In this document: positions 1 through 8,174 of the stretch, piece by piece
How the letters are laid out: every line of letters begins with the position of its first letter
Numbering within the stretch: position 1 is the stretch's first letter
DNA from: UBA3792 sp946185305
GTDB lineage: Bacteria > Bacillota > Clostridia > Christensenellales > CAG-138
Assembly: GCA_946185305.1 (NCBI GenBank)
Contig: CAMHJE010000002.1
Coordinates: forward strand, 24,652-88,651
Direction: 5' to 3'
Length of the DNA: 64,000 bases
Translations under genes and position numbers: made by a program
Notes under the pieces: model-generated
Told to the model about the DNA's origin: nothing
Database searches by the model: none
What the model saw: the letters and a program-made list of their open reading frames with translations, nothing else

Positions 1-3000
1 ATTGAGATCGGTCAGATGCGGAAGCTTCTCAACGCCCTCGATCGAAGTGACCGTTTCCGTGTCCTCCACGCTGATGATCTCGAGCGTCTCCAGATCGAAC
101 AGCGGAGACAGATCGGAAAGATTTGCCCATTTGGCTTGGAATCGGCGCAGCTTTGCAGCCGCCTCGATCCCGCCGAGCGATTCGATCGGCTGTCCGTATA
201 GATACAGCGTTTCAAGATTCGGAAGTCGATTCAAAAATGCAAGATCGGCAATCGATCCTTCCCCGATCGGGAAGCGCTCGCCGGTTGCGTTGTCGTGAAT
301 ATACAAGTCCGGTTTGTCGCCGCCGTCCCAGTCCTCTTCGAGCCACAGTTCGCCCCACGGATCTTTCGTTACATAGTTGCCGAAGAACCCGACCTCGCGG
401 ATGCGGGACAGCACGTTGTCCGGCAGGGCAAGGAACTCGTCTTTGGTCATCAACGGGATTTCGAAAGCAAAATCACAGTCCTCCGAAATCGCACCAAGTG
501 GGGTGAGATCGTCGAGCTTGAGTCCGTTCAGATCTGCCCGTTGCAGCTTCTGGAGGTTTTGGATGCCTTGTATGCTTGTCACGCCGGTATATTGCAGCCG
601 AAGCTCTTCCAGCTCCTGCAGAGTGAATGCCGGGGAAGCATCCGTCAGGGTCGGCGTGAACGAAAGTTCGAGATTCTTCAACTTCTGCAGATTCTGAATC
701 CCCTCGATCGACGTCAGCGACTGATCGATCAGGTTCAGATATTCGAGTCCGGTCAGCTTGGACAGCTTGGAAAAATCGGTCATTGTACCGGGGTGCTCGA
801 TTGCGATATCATGGCTGGGGTCACCGTCGTTCGACCGCAGTACAAAGGTCGGTTTGTCGTCATCCCATTGCTGATCGAGCCAATATTCCTCCCAGGAGAA
901 GATCGTGTCGCCGACTGCATGCAGATCCTTCACGCGGCTCAATACCGCGCTTGGCAGCGTGTCGAGCTCGTCGAACGACAAGAGCTTCACGTCAAACTCG
1001 GCGGGTTGCCACCATTCGTCCGGATAGACGACCTCGTAATTGCGGAAATTACCACTGTCCACAAGCAGCTGCGCCTGCTCCTGAAGATGCGCCGGGACCT
1101 TCAGCACGTTGCCTTTTTTGATCCCGTACAGCGGGGAAAGGTCGGTCACGTCGTTGGTTTCGATCAGCTCGATCGAAACGCTCTTTTCGGGGTTCATGCC
1201 GTCGAAGCACTGCAGATCATGGAGATCGACCGGCGTGCAAAGCGAGATCCAATCCGCTTCGAACGTCAAGAAATCGGGCAGGGTAAAGGTGCTGTCCAGA
1301 TAGATCTGGTTGAATTTCAATCCGTTCATCGCTGACCAGTCAGTCAAGCGCGGACAGCCGGTGATTTCCAGATACAGCGTGCCGTAGCGCGTAGCAAGCA
1401 GGTTCTGAATACCGTCGAGCGAGGTTAAAAGCTGCGAATCGTCAATGATCAACCGATGCAGCGAAAGCTCCGGCATGCCCGAAAGCGACACGACGCCGTG
1501 CAGCAGCAGCTCCTGGGAGACATGCGGGAACAGCGACCAGTCGAGCGGTTCTCGGCTCCAATCGCTGTAGCCGCTGCGGCACCAAAGCTCAAATTCGTGG
1601 ATTGTCGCATTCTTGATATAGGGCAAGGCGCTGCCGGTGCGGTCTGTGACGTTCAGATAGTTATAGTTTTTGATCGCTTCCAGTCCCGACCAGTCCTCCA
1701 CCTCGGCAATGCCGAAGGAAAAGCCGTCCTTGTTGACGACATCCCAAAGGAAATTGACATCGTGCAGATCGGAGCCGTAGATGGCAAGATCGTTAAGGTG
1801 CGGCAGCTTCACGATCGGAGAGATGTCCGCAAGATCGAAGACGCGATTCAGGTGAACCTGCTGAATTCCCGTGCAGCTTTCGAGCGCGGAGATGTCGGAA
1901 AGATGATCAAGCCCCTCGATATACACGCGCCGCAGACTTGTATGGTCTTCCAGGCCATGCAGGTTCCGGACGCTGTGCATACCCCAAAGGGCCAGTTCTT
2001 CGAGATTCTTTGCGTTTTCGAGCCAAGAAAGGTCGGACAGCGCATCGTTGTGCAGGTCAACGAATTTCAGACTTGTATTGTCCGAAAGCGCGGACATGTC
2101 AGATAGGTCTTCGCTTTGATAATCCACAAACAGGCGCGTCAGGCTTTGATGATCCTGCAGCCCGTTGATGCTTCGAAGCTCCGACAGGTTCACAAGCTCC
2201 AGTTCGCGGAGCTTCTTGGACGCGGAAAGACAGTCGAGATCGGTCAAAGGCAGACTGTCGAGCCGAACGAGCGAAAGCTCGGAACAGTTTTGCAGACCGG
2301 ACAGGTCGATCATCCGTGCCGTGCTGTCGGTGTCAAGGTAAAGCTCGGTCAAATTCGGCGGTCCGAAGGACGTCAGATCGGAGGGGATCGGATCGAACAG
2401 CGTCAGATTCGCATAGCGAAGCCGTTCGCAATCGGACAGCGGCGAAAAGTCCGTCAAAGAATTGCCGGAATAGCCGAAGCTGCGGATGCGCGTGTGTTTC
2501 AACCCGGCAAGGCTCGTGACGCCACAATCGAACAGCTCGACAACGTCAAGCTGTTCCAGTCCGGACAGCTCGGGAAGCTCGCCAATGACCCGCACCAGTG
2601 TGATGAACTTCACATTCTTCATGTACCGCAAAAAGTCGAGATCGTTCCATTCCGCCGTCCCGATCTCGTGTCCATCCTCCTTGCTGTACCAATGCCTTTT
2701 GCCTTCCTCCTCGGTGCGGTTGACAAAGTACTCCGCGCCGATACGCGCCCAGCCGTTCTGCTTCGCAATCCCCTCATCACCGGTGAAGTAGTGCAGCGTA
2801 TCGCCGACGATGATCAGCTCATAGACCTTTTCGAGATCCTCGGCGGTAAGCCCCGCTTCGGAGGGAATGACCGGTTCCGCCGTCGGCGCGGGTGTGCTCT
2901 CCGGCAGCATCGTTTCCTTTGCGGGCAGCAGTTTTGTTGCAAGGAAGATACCTCCGGCGATCACGAGCGCGGCGGCAGCGGCCGCAAGGATGATCGGCAA

Positions 3001-3384
3001 AGGCTTTTTTGTTGCTTCAAACGGCTTTGCGGTTGCGATACGCTGTGCAAGCTCTTCTACGGAGTACCGTTCGGCGAAGATCGTGTTGCGGGAATACAGC
3101 GCGTTTTTCAGCAGCTCCGGCGGCGTTGAGCCGTCGAGGTTTATCGGCACCGTCTCCACGCCCTTCGCGTCATTGGCGAAGAACGTTTCCATAAGTGTGA
3201 TGGCTTCGTTCAGTCGTTCGGACATGAACAGCAGCATGACGCCGCTTTTCTTCGGCATTTCGCTTTCGTCTGCGATCGGAAATCCCTTTGCCCGCAGCGC
3301 ATCGAGGATCGGTGCGACGCGTTCTTTGTCGGCTTTGGCATAAAGGGGAAACAACTTCATTTTTCGGTACGTCATCTTTGCCAT
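1..3384 (-). CDS. TIR-like/TM/leucine-rich-repeat receptor-like protein (partial, C-terminus outside window)
   Basis: One frame stays open on the minus strand from ATG 3384 to the left edge (1128 codons, no stop). An AAGGAGG site lies just upstream of the start. Residues 1-110 form an alpha/beta domain that looks like a degenerate TIR domain and lack its usual SxxE glutamate. A hydrophobic segment (about 129-149), preceded by lysines, should span the membrane with the N-terminus inside. A Pro/Thr-rich linker (about 160-175) follows, then at least 900 residues of irregular leucine-rich repeats with recurring L.DLSPL and L..LE.L patterns. It is the last gene of a three-gene operon, 36 bp after the TIR gene. 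The likely role is a surface sensor whose ligand is unknown. Long open frames on the opposite strand are shadows of this gene. Confidence 0.85.
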   Translation of the reverse strand, partial: MAKMTYRKMKLFPLYAKADKERVAPILDALRAKGFPIADESEMPKKSGVMLLFMSERLNEAITLMETFFANDAKGVETVPINLDGSTPPELLKNALYSRNTIFAERYSVEELAQRIATAKPFEATKKPLPIILAAAAAALVIAGGIFLATKLLPAKETMLPESTPAPTAEPVIPSEAGLTAEDLEKVYELIIVGDTLHYFTGDEGIAKQNGWARIGAEYFVNRTEEEGKRHWYSKEDGHEIGTAEWNDLDFLRYMKNVKFITLVRVIGELPELSGLEQLDVVELFDCGVTSLAGLKHTRIRSFGYSGNSLTDFSPLSDCERLRYANLTLFDPIPSDLTSFGPPNLTELYLDTDSTARMIDLSGLQNCSELSLVRLDSLPLTDLDCLSASKKLRELELVNLSELRSINGLQDHQSLTRLFVDYQSEDLSDMSALSDNTSLKFVDLHNDALSDLSWLENAKNLEELALWGMHSVRNLHGLEDHTSLRRVYIEGLDHLSDISALESCTGIQQVHLNRVFDLADISPIVKLPHLNDLAIYGSDLHDVNFLWDVVNKDGFSFGIAEVEDWSGLEAIKNYNYLNVTDRTGSALPYIKNATIHEFELWCRSGYSDWSREPLDWSLFPHVSQELLLHGVVSLSGMPELSLHRLIIDDSQLLTSLDGIQNLLATRYGTLYLEITGCPRLTDWSAMNGLKFNQIYLDSTFTLPDFLTFEADWISLCTPVDLHDLQCFDGMNPEKSVSIELIETNDVTDLSPLYGIKKGNVLKVPAHLQEQAQLLVDSGNFRNYEVVYPDEWWQPAEFDVKLLSFDELDTLPSAVLSRVKDLHAVGDTIFSWEEYWLDQQWDDDKPTFVLRSNDGDPSHDIAIEHPGTMTDFSKLSKLTGLEYLNLIDQSLTSIEGIQNLQKLKNLELSFTPTLTDASPAFTLQELEELRLQYTGVTSIQGIQNLQKLQRADLNGLKLDDLTPLGAISEDCDFAFEIPLMTKDEFLALPDNVLSRIREVGFFGNYVTKDPWGELWLEEDWDGGDKPDLYIHDNATGERFPIGEGSIADLAFLNRLPNLETLYLYGQPIESLGGIEAAAKLRRFQAKWANLSDLSPLFDLETLEIISVEDTETVTSIEGVEKLPHLTDLN

Positions 3385-3420
3385 GGTGGGCCTCCTTGTC
3401 CTGTGCTAAGGGGAAATGGG

Positions 3421-4596
3421 TTACGGGACTAAAATGACATCGAACGCCGCATCGTCCGGGAAGATCAGCAGCAGCATATCGATACTCACAGTCACGGTCT
3501 CAAGCGATGGCTGTGCGTTCAGCACGGAAAGGTCGCGCACATTGCTGTGCTCCAGATGGAGGGTTTTAAGGCTCGGCAGAACCGGCAGCGTCGAAAGGTC
3601 CACGCGTTCGCACCCCGCAAGGTTCAGTTCGTTCAGCAGCACAAGCCGATTGAGCGCGGCAAGCGACTGTACCGGCTGCATGAGAAGAGAAAGCGCCTTT
3701 AGATACGGCATGCGCCCGATCACGGAAAGATCCTCGACAGGACCCGTCAGCGGCTTTGCGCCGTTTACGGCGTATGCGCCGTCTGTGAAAGCGACACCGG
3801 ATAAATCGTTCAGCACCATCGTGCCGCAAAAATGCAGTTCCGTCACGCCGCCGAGATCGGACAGTGTTATATCGCCATCAGGAATACCCAGCGCGTTGCG
3901 CACCGCTGCTTCCTGCTTTGCATCGGGGAACGCGACCGTATCCATGCCGGGAACATACGGTGTCGCCGTCGGCTCCGGCGTTTCGGTCGGCACAGGCGTG
4001 GGGGTCGGCGTCAGTCGTGCCGTAGGTACGGGTGTCGGGTTTGGCAGGAGATAGGCGTCCAATCGACCGGTCATAAGCGCATACAGACCTGCCGCTGCAG
4101 CGGCAAACAGCAGCATCGCAAGCACAAGCATCAACCAATCAAACCGCAGTTTTTCAAACGGCTTGCGATAATATGCGCGCGTGATCTGTTTGCAGGAAAG
4201 AATGGTTTCGGCACGCGCAGATGCATCGGAACTGGACGAAAGCCTTGTGCATTGTGAAAGCAGATCGTTCCATTCTGCGTTCGGCGCCGTATCCGAAAGC
4301 GGCAGCAGCAGAACCGGCTTCTTCAGAACAAGCGCTGCTTCGATCTCGCTTCGGCAGTTGGGTGAAGCAAAAGCTGTTTCGGAAACAAAGAACAACACCA
4401 TAGAGCAGCTTTGCATATGCTCTTCGATGTTCTTCGGCCAATCGCTGCCCGCCGGAATGCCCTCGTCGTACCACAGTCGCAGTTTGCGGTTGTGCAGCAG
4501 TGTAATGGCTTTCAGAACCGCTTCGGAATCGCGGTGCGAATAACTGATGAAAAGATAGGGACGGCGACCCTCATATGGCTTAAAGTAGACGCTCAT
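3421..4596 (-). CDS. TIR-TM-LRR protein with an apparently intact TIR active site
   Basis: A 391-residue protein. Residues 12-100 form a TIR domain: YLFISYSHRD at 14-23, LRLWYDEGI at 39-47, and the CRSEIEAA block at 81-88, where E84 sits at the position of the catalytic glutamate of TIR NADases. A single membrane span (about 153-175) follows a basic patch (YYRKPFEKLR), so the TIR domain should be cytoplasmic. A TPTP/EPT linker (186-213) leads to a short extracytoplasmic leucine-rich-repeat domain (about 222-391). Its start overlaps the stop of the upstream gene (ATGA), which implies translational coupling. Family knowledge: TIR domains either cleave NAD or scaffold signalling; which applies here is unknown. 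The order TIR-TM-LRR mirrors animal Toll receptors in reverse. Confidence 0.85.
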   Translation of the reverse strand: MSVYFKPYEGRRPYLFISYSHRDSEAVLKAITLLHNRKLRLWYDEGIPAGSDWPKNIEEHMQSCSMVLFFVSETAFASPNCRSEIEAALVLKKPVLLLPLSDTAPNAEWNDLLSQCTRLSSSSDASARAETILSCKQITRAYYRKPFEKLRFDWLMLVLAMLLFAAAAAGLYALMTGRLDAYLLPNPTPVPTARLTPTPTPVPTETPEPTATPYVPGMDTVAFPDAKQEAAVRNALGIPDGDITLSDLGGVTELHFCGTMVLNDLSGVAFTDGAYAVNGAKPLTGPVEDLSVIGRMPYLKALSLLMQPVQSLAALNRLVLLNELNLAGCERVDLSTLPVLPSLKTLHLEHSNVRDLSVLNAQPSLETVTVSIDMLLLIFPDDAAFDVILVP

Positions 4597-5402
4597 GATC
4601 CGCCTCCCGTCAGCACGATATCATACCGTTCGAGAAGCGGAGCGGCATCGACCGCGTTCGTCTGATTCAGTTCAATTCGGGAAAGATTGGAAAGCAGGGC
4701 AAACTCATCCGTGCGTTCGGGTAAAGTGTCAAAACGAAGTGTCGTAACCGTTACAATCGACTCTTCGGTGATCGGTTCGCCGCTGAGCGCGTCGCGTACC
4801 GCTGCAGTCAGAACGGGATCGGAAAAGAAAACAGTATCACCATTTTTTTCGATCGATGGCGCGCGAAGACGTCGTACAAGAACCGCTGCGCCGATCAGCA
4901 GAAACGCCGCGGCGACAATTGCGGCTGCGATCGCAAGAACAGCCTTTTTGCGAACGGGCAGCGGAGGGCCGATCAACTCATGCGAAAATCCGTCTGCATG
5001 GAGCAATGCTGCTTCCGCCGCATCGACGCTGCACAGCTTGATATGCACTGCGCGCGAATCCAACCCCATGGACAGCGTGCTTTCCGCATTATCTACGTCG
5101 ACGCTGATGATCGGGATGCTTTTCTCCTGACAAACGAGTACTGCGCTCTTTACCGCCTGATCCGTACGCGCACGTTTGGTTTGATACAGAACCACAAGCC
5201 GTGCCTTGCGCATACGCGCATCGCGCCGTTCGCGCTCTGCTACGGTGCCGCTGTGCCCCGTGGGGTACCAGATGCGGCAGCCGCGTTCGTACAGCCGTCG
5301 AAACAGCGGCCGCAGCCGATCTTTATCCGCATCTGAAAAGCAAAAATACAGATACGGCTGATCGCCGCCGTACGGCGGAAAAAGCTCCGAAAACCTCGCC
5401 AT
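4593..5402 (-). CDS. degenerate TIR-like/TM/LRR-cap protein
   Basis: The first gene of the TIR operon, 269 residues from ATG 5402. This start has an ideal GGGGAGG site 7 nt upstream and lies about 43 nt below a good promoter. An upstream in-frame start at 5486 would lie upstream of that promoter's start point. Residues 15-130 resemble a TIR fold (YLYFCFSD, CRIWYPTG), but the expected glutamate block reads RTDQAVKSA, so catalysis is unlikely. The membrane span is about 153-176. The C-terminal part carries the same F.D..L..AVR.AL cap motif as its neighbour and a short leucine-rich stretch. It may be a signalling partner or decoy for the intact TIR paralogue; that is inference. Confidence 0.75.
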   Translation of the reverse strand: MARFSELFPPYGGDQPYLYFCFSDADKDRLRPLFRRLYERGCRIWYPTGHSGTVAERERRDARMRKARLVVLYQTKRARTDQAVKSAVLVCQEKSIPIISVDVDNAESTLSMGLDSRAVHIKLCSVDAAEAALLHADGFSHELIGPPLPVRKKAVLAIAAAIVAAAFLLIGAAVLVRRLRAPSIEKNGDTVFFSDPVLTAAVRDALSGEPITEESIVTVTTLRFDTLPERTDEFALLSNLSRIELNQTNAVDAAPLLERYDIVLTGGGS

Positions 5403-5451
5403 TCGTATCCTCCCCGCGCGCTCCGCTTTTGCTTCTATACTACCAAAATAT

Positions 5452-5480
5452 ATCGTATACGCAAATGCTGTTTCTGTCAA
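5452..5480 (-). promoter_or_regulatory. promoter of the TIR-LRR operon
   Basis: On the minus strand TTGACA (5480-5475) is followed after 17 bp by TACGAT (5457-5452). The predicted start is near 5445, giving a leader of about 43 nt before ATG 5402. Confidence 0.7.
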
Positions 5481-5707
5481 TCCCAAATGTAAAAAGCGCC
5501 AGAACTGTTACAGTTTCAAGTCAGACGCCATGCGTATCCATCTGCTTCCGTACCGATGGTTCCGCGCTCCTTCATTTCCTAAGAGCGGTTCTCAATCGGT
5601 GCAAAGAAAAAGGCGCATTGCTGCGCCTTCGAGCATCTTGTCTGATATTCAAAAAACATGCGGAGAAAACACTCTGCTTTCTCCACATATCCTTAGCCCT
5701 TACTGCA

Positions 5708-5764
5708 AAGCCCGATATGGATTATTTGCTTCCTTATCGGTGTCCCGCAATACCGGGCTTTTTT
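5708..5764 (+). terminator. rho-independent terminator upstream of mscS
   Basis: AAGCCCG (5708-5714) pairs with CGGGCTT (5754-5760), followed directly by more T residues. An inner CGATA/TATCG stem (5713-5717 and 5735-5739) may also form. No coding gene lies upstream on this strand, so it may end a small RNA. Confidence 0.6.
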
Positions 5765-5775
5765 CGCATTGAGAA

Positions 5776-5804
5776 TTGACAGCCGCAGACGAAGCCGCTA
5801 TACT
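5776..5804 (+). promoter_or_regulatory. mscS promoter
   Basis: TTGACA (5776-5781), 17 bp, TATACT (5799-5804). The leader before ATG 5896 is about 85 nt. Confidence 0.7.
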
Positions 5805-5895
5805 GAAATCGAAGAAAAAGCAAGCTATGGGCTTTTTGCGTTTGCGGTAGCTTCACCTGCCGGCCGCATTTTTACACCCTCGAAAGGAGACTCCC

Positions 5896-6771
5896 ATGAA
5901 AAAAAGAAATCCTCTGATCCGCGTCGCCGTCCTTTTGGTGATCGGCGTGCTTGTGTACATCTTAGGCCGCAGTCTCGGCTGGATCGACCCGGTTCCCAAG
6001 CTCCAATGGAACGGGGAACGGATCGTCAACGGGCTTTTGCTGCTGCTCGGCCTGCTGATTCTGGAGGGCATCGTGAGCTTTATTCTCGACAAGCTCAACC
6101 CGAAGGGCAACCGCACCAAAACGCTGATCGCGCTCGGCCGGAACATCATGCACTACGCGGTCGTGCTGCTGACGATCTGCATCCTTTTGACGATGCTGAA
6201 CGTGGATATCGTGACGATTCTTTCCGGCCTCGGGATCATCGCGCTGATCATCGGCTTCGGCGCGGAAAGCCTGATCGCGGACGTGGTGACCGGCATGTTC
6301 ATTCTGATGGACAACCAGTATAATATCGGGGACATCATCGAGATCAACGGCTTCCGCGGCACCGTCACGGACGTGAGCGTCCGCACGACCGTGCTGACCG
6401 ACGTGGGCGGCAACGTGAAGATCATCAACAATTCCGACATGAAGAATATTCTGAACCGGTCGGACAATACCTCCCGCTCGGTCGCGGAATTCGGTATCCC
6501 GTATGAAACGGATCTCGAAGCCCTCGAGGAGAAGATCCCGGCGCTGCTGCAGAGCATCTATGACGCGCACCGCGATCTGATGAAGGATGTGCCGGTGTAC
6601 GTCGGCGTCGATCAGCTCGGCGACAGCGCTGTAGTGCTGAAGTTCGTCGTCGAGGTTGCCGAAAAGGATATCTACGCGGGCGCCCGCGTGCTGAACCACG
6701 ACCTGTTTATCGGCATGCGCAAGCTCGGCGTCGAGGTGCCGTTCCCGCAGGTTGACGTGCATCAAAAATGA
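5896..6771 (+). CDS. mscS: MscS-family mechanosensitive channel
   Basis: A 291-residue small-conductance mechanosensitive channel of the inner membrane, which opens under membrane tension to release osmolytes. Three hydrophobic segments are visible (about 8-26, 42-65 and 81-130). The last contains the Gly/Ala-rich pore helix (GLGIIALIIGFGAESLIADV). It is followed by the MscS beta domain, with DNQYNIGDIIEINGFRGTV near 138-156 and a C-terminal alpha/beta domain ending in a VEVPFPQVDVH motif. An AAAGGAG site precedes the ATG. Its stop overlaps the start of the next gene (ATGA), so the two are probably translated together. Family assignment is secure. Confidence 0.93.
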   Translation: MKKRNPLIRVAVLLVIGVLVYILGRSLGWIDPVPKLQWNGERIVNGLLLLLGLLILEGIVSFILDKLNPKGNRTKTLIALGRNIMHYAVVLLTICILLTMLNVDIVTILSGLGIIALIIGFGAESLIADVVTGMFILMDNQYNIGDIIEINGFRGTVTDVSVRTTVLTDVGGNVKIINNSDMKNILNRSDNTSRSVAEFGIPYETDLEALEEKIPALLQSIYDAHRDLMKDVPVYVGVDQLGDSAVVLKFVVEVAEKDIYAGARVLNHDLFIGMRKLGVEVPFPQVDVHQK

Positions 6772-8114
6772 AGCGCGTACACGACCTGCTGGGGCTCCCG
6801 CCCGAATACCACGAGGACGGGCCGCCCGAATATACGACGCCGCCCGACGAGTATAACCGCTTCGCGCCGACCGAGCCGCCCGCCAAGGCGGGCAAGTCCC
6901 GGATGGTGAAGATGCTGCTGCTCGCTGTGGCGGGGTTGTCGCTGCTCGGCGTGGCGCTGCCGGGTTTTTCGCTTGTGCCCCCGGCCGAACCGGAGCCGAC
7001 GCCCGCCGCTGTTTCCCCCACCCCCGCGCCCGCCGTGGCGGTCGTGCCGGAGGAACGGTATACGGTACAGGCGTGGCACGAGCCGCCGTCCGGCGCAAGG
7101 GTCACGCTCACATGGGAAGGCGTCGGTGAAAGCGCCGACGGCGCCACGGGGCTTTCGGTGCCGGAGGGCGCGCGCGTGCGGCTGTCCTATGTCCCCGCGG
7201 TACCGTACACGATGGAGGATGTATCGCTCGGCGGCGTGATGCTCGACGGCGCGATCACCCAAACCGACGACCCGCTGCTGTTCACGGTCGGCAAGGGCGG
7301 CGGCGTGATCCATTTCTACCTGAACTACCCGTCCGATGGAGCGCCAACACCCACGCCCGAGCCGACGCCGGAGCCAACGCCTGCGCCGACGCCGGAGCCG
7401 ACGCCCGGCGTGACGATCACCTATTACCGCCGCTCCGCGGTCTACGAAGCCTTTGCCTACTGGACGATGCCGGAGCAGATGGAATCGGTGACGGTTCGGC
7501 TGACCGATCCCTATATGGGCACGATCTTCGAGCATGAACTGACCGCCGAGGAGGTCGCATTCGGCTATTATGAGCTGAACCATTTTGACCTGTATAACTA
7601 TCTGTTTACGAACGGCTTTTCCTTCGACAATCTGCCGTCCGACTACGATCCGAACCCGCTGCTGGAGGTGACCTACGCATACGGTGAAAACGGGCCGGCC
7701 GGTACGGAAACCGCCGAAGCCGCATATGAAATGTGGGTCAATCTCTCCTACGACGACCCGGACGATGATATGTCGTGGATATGGGGCAGCTACTATCCCG
7801 ACTGCTTCGTGGTGCGCATAGAAGACCGGCTGAACTATGATGGGCTGAAGATCTATTACGGTGAGCAGGATGAGCTGTCGCCCGGCGACGTATGGGTAAA
7901 GGTCACGGTGGACGGACAGGATATTCCGGCGGAGACGTGCCGGTTGGTGCTCGAACCGTATGAGGAAGCGAACGGCGAGGTGTACTATGCCTACACGTTC
8001 GTCATGCCGCGCCCCGACACCTTCCCCGAACACGGCACCGCGCACTTTGTGATCACGCAAAAGCTTGTGCATTACGATACGACGGTAACGCGCGAGCGGG
8101 ATTATACGTACTAA
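6768..8114 (+). CDS. membrane-anchored surface protein with Pro/Thr linkers, unknown function
   Basis: A 448-residue protein that I do not recognise. An N-terminal cytoplasmic stretch (1-45) with Pro/Tyr-rich PPEY repeats precedes one membrane anchor (about 46-68). Outside the cell are a P/T/A-rich stretch, a beta-rich region (about 90-185), a second TPEP linker (about 189-212), and a C-terminal beta-rich domain rich in Tyr, Asp and Glu. There is no sorting signal and no catalytic motif. It is coupled to mscS by ATGA overlap, so it could modulate or sense at the channel; that is inference from position only. The PPEY motifs in the cytoplasmic tail are unusual. Confidence 0.8.
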   Translation: MKRVHDLLGLPPEYHEDGPPEYTTPPDEYNRFAPTEPPAKAGKSRMVKMLLLAVAGLSLLGVALPGFSLVPPAEPEPTPAAVSPTPAPAVAVVPEERYTVQAWHEPPSGARVTLTWEGVGESADGATGLSVPEGARVRLSYVPAVPYTMEDVSLGGVMLDGAITQTDDPLLFTVGKGGGVIHFYLNYPSDGAPTPTPEPTPEPTPAPTPEPTPGVTITYYRRSAVYEAFAYWTMPEQMESVTVRLTDPYMGTIFEHELTAEEVAFGYYELNHFDLYNYLFTNGFSFDNLPSDYDPNPLLEVTYAYGENGPAGTETAEAAYEMWVNLSYDDPDDDMSWIWGSYYPDCFVVRIEDRLNYDGLKIYYGEQDELSPGDVWVKVTVDGQDIPAETCRLVLEPYEEANGEVYYAYTFVMPRPDTFPEHGTAHFVITQKLVHYDTTVTRERDYTY

Positions 8115-8128
8115 CCAATATGATACGC

Positions 8129-8156
8129 AAAAAGGACGCGCGCGGCGCGTCCTTTT
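8129..8156. terminator. bidirectional terminator between the mscS operon and asnA
   Basis: Inverted repeat AAAAGGACGCGC / GCGCGTCCTTTT, flanked by A on one side and T on the other, so it can end both converging transcripts. Confidence 0.8.
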
Positions 8157-8174
8157 ATGATACTCCTTTGATCT

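Larger units (their letters stand above)
5403..5895. other. intergenic region between the TIR operon and mscS
   Basis: No convincing gene. It holds the divergent promoters of the TIR operon (5452-5480) and mscS (5776-5804), two hairpins (5610-5629 and 5662-5684) and a plus-strand terminator (5708-5764). Open frames here (for example up to 192 codons) show no family signature and overlap the promoters and hairpins. Confidence 0.6.

Noticed and set aside
295..3129. Long plus-strand open frames (346, 216 and 337 codons)
   Set aside because: They are codon-aligned antisense shadows of the LRR gene, with no domain match and no ribosome binding sites.
5201..5779. 192-codon plus-strand open frame
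   Set aside because: Overlaps the TIR gene antisense, both promoters and the terminator hairpins.
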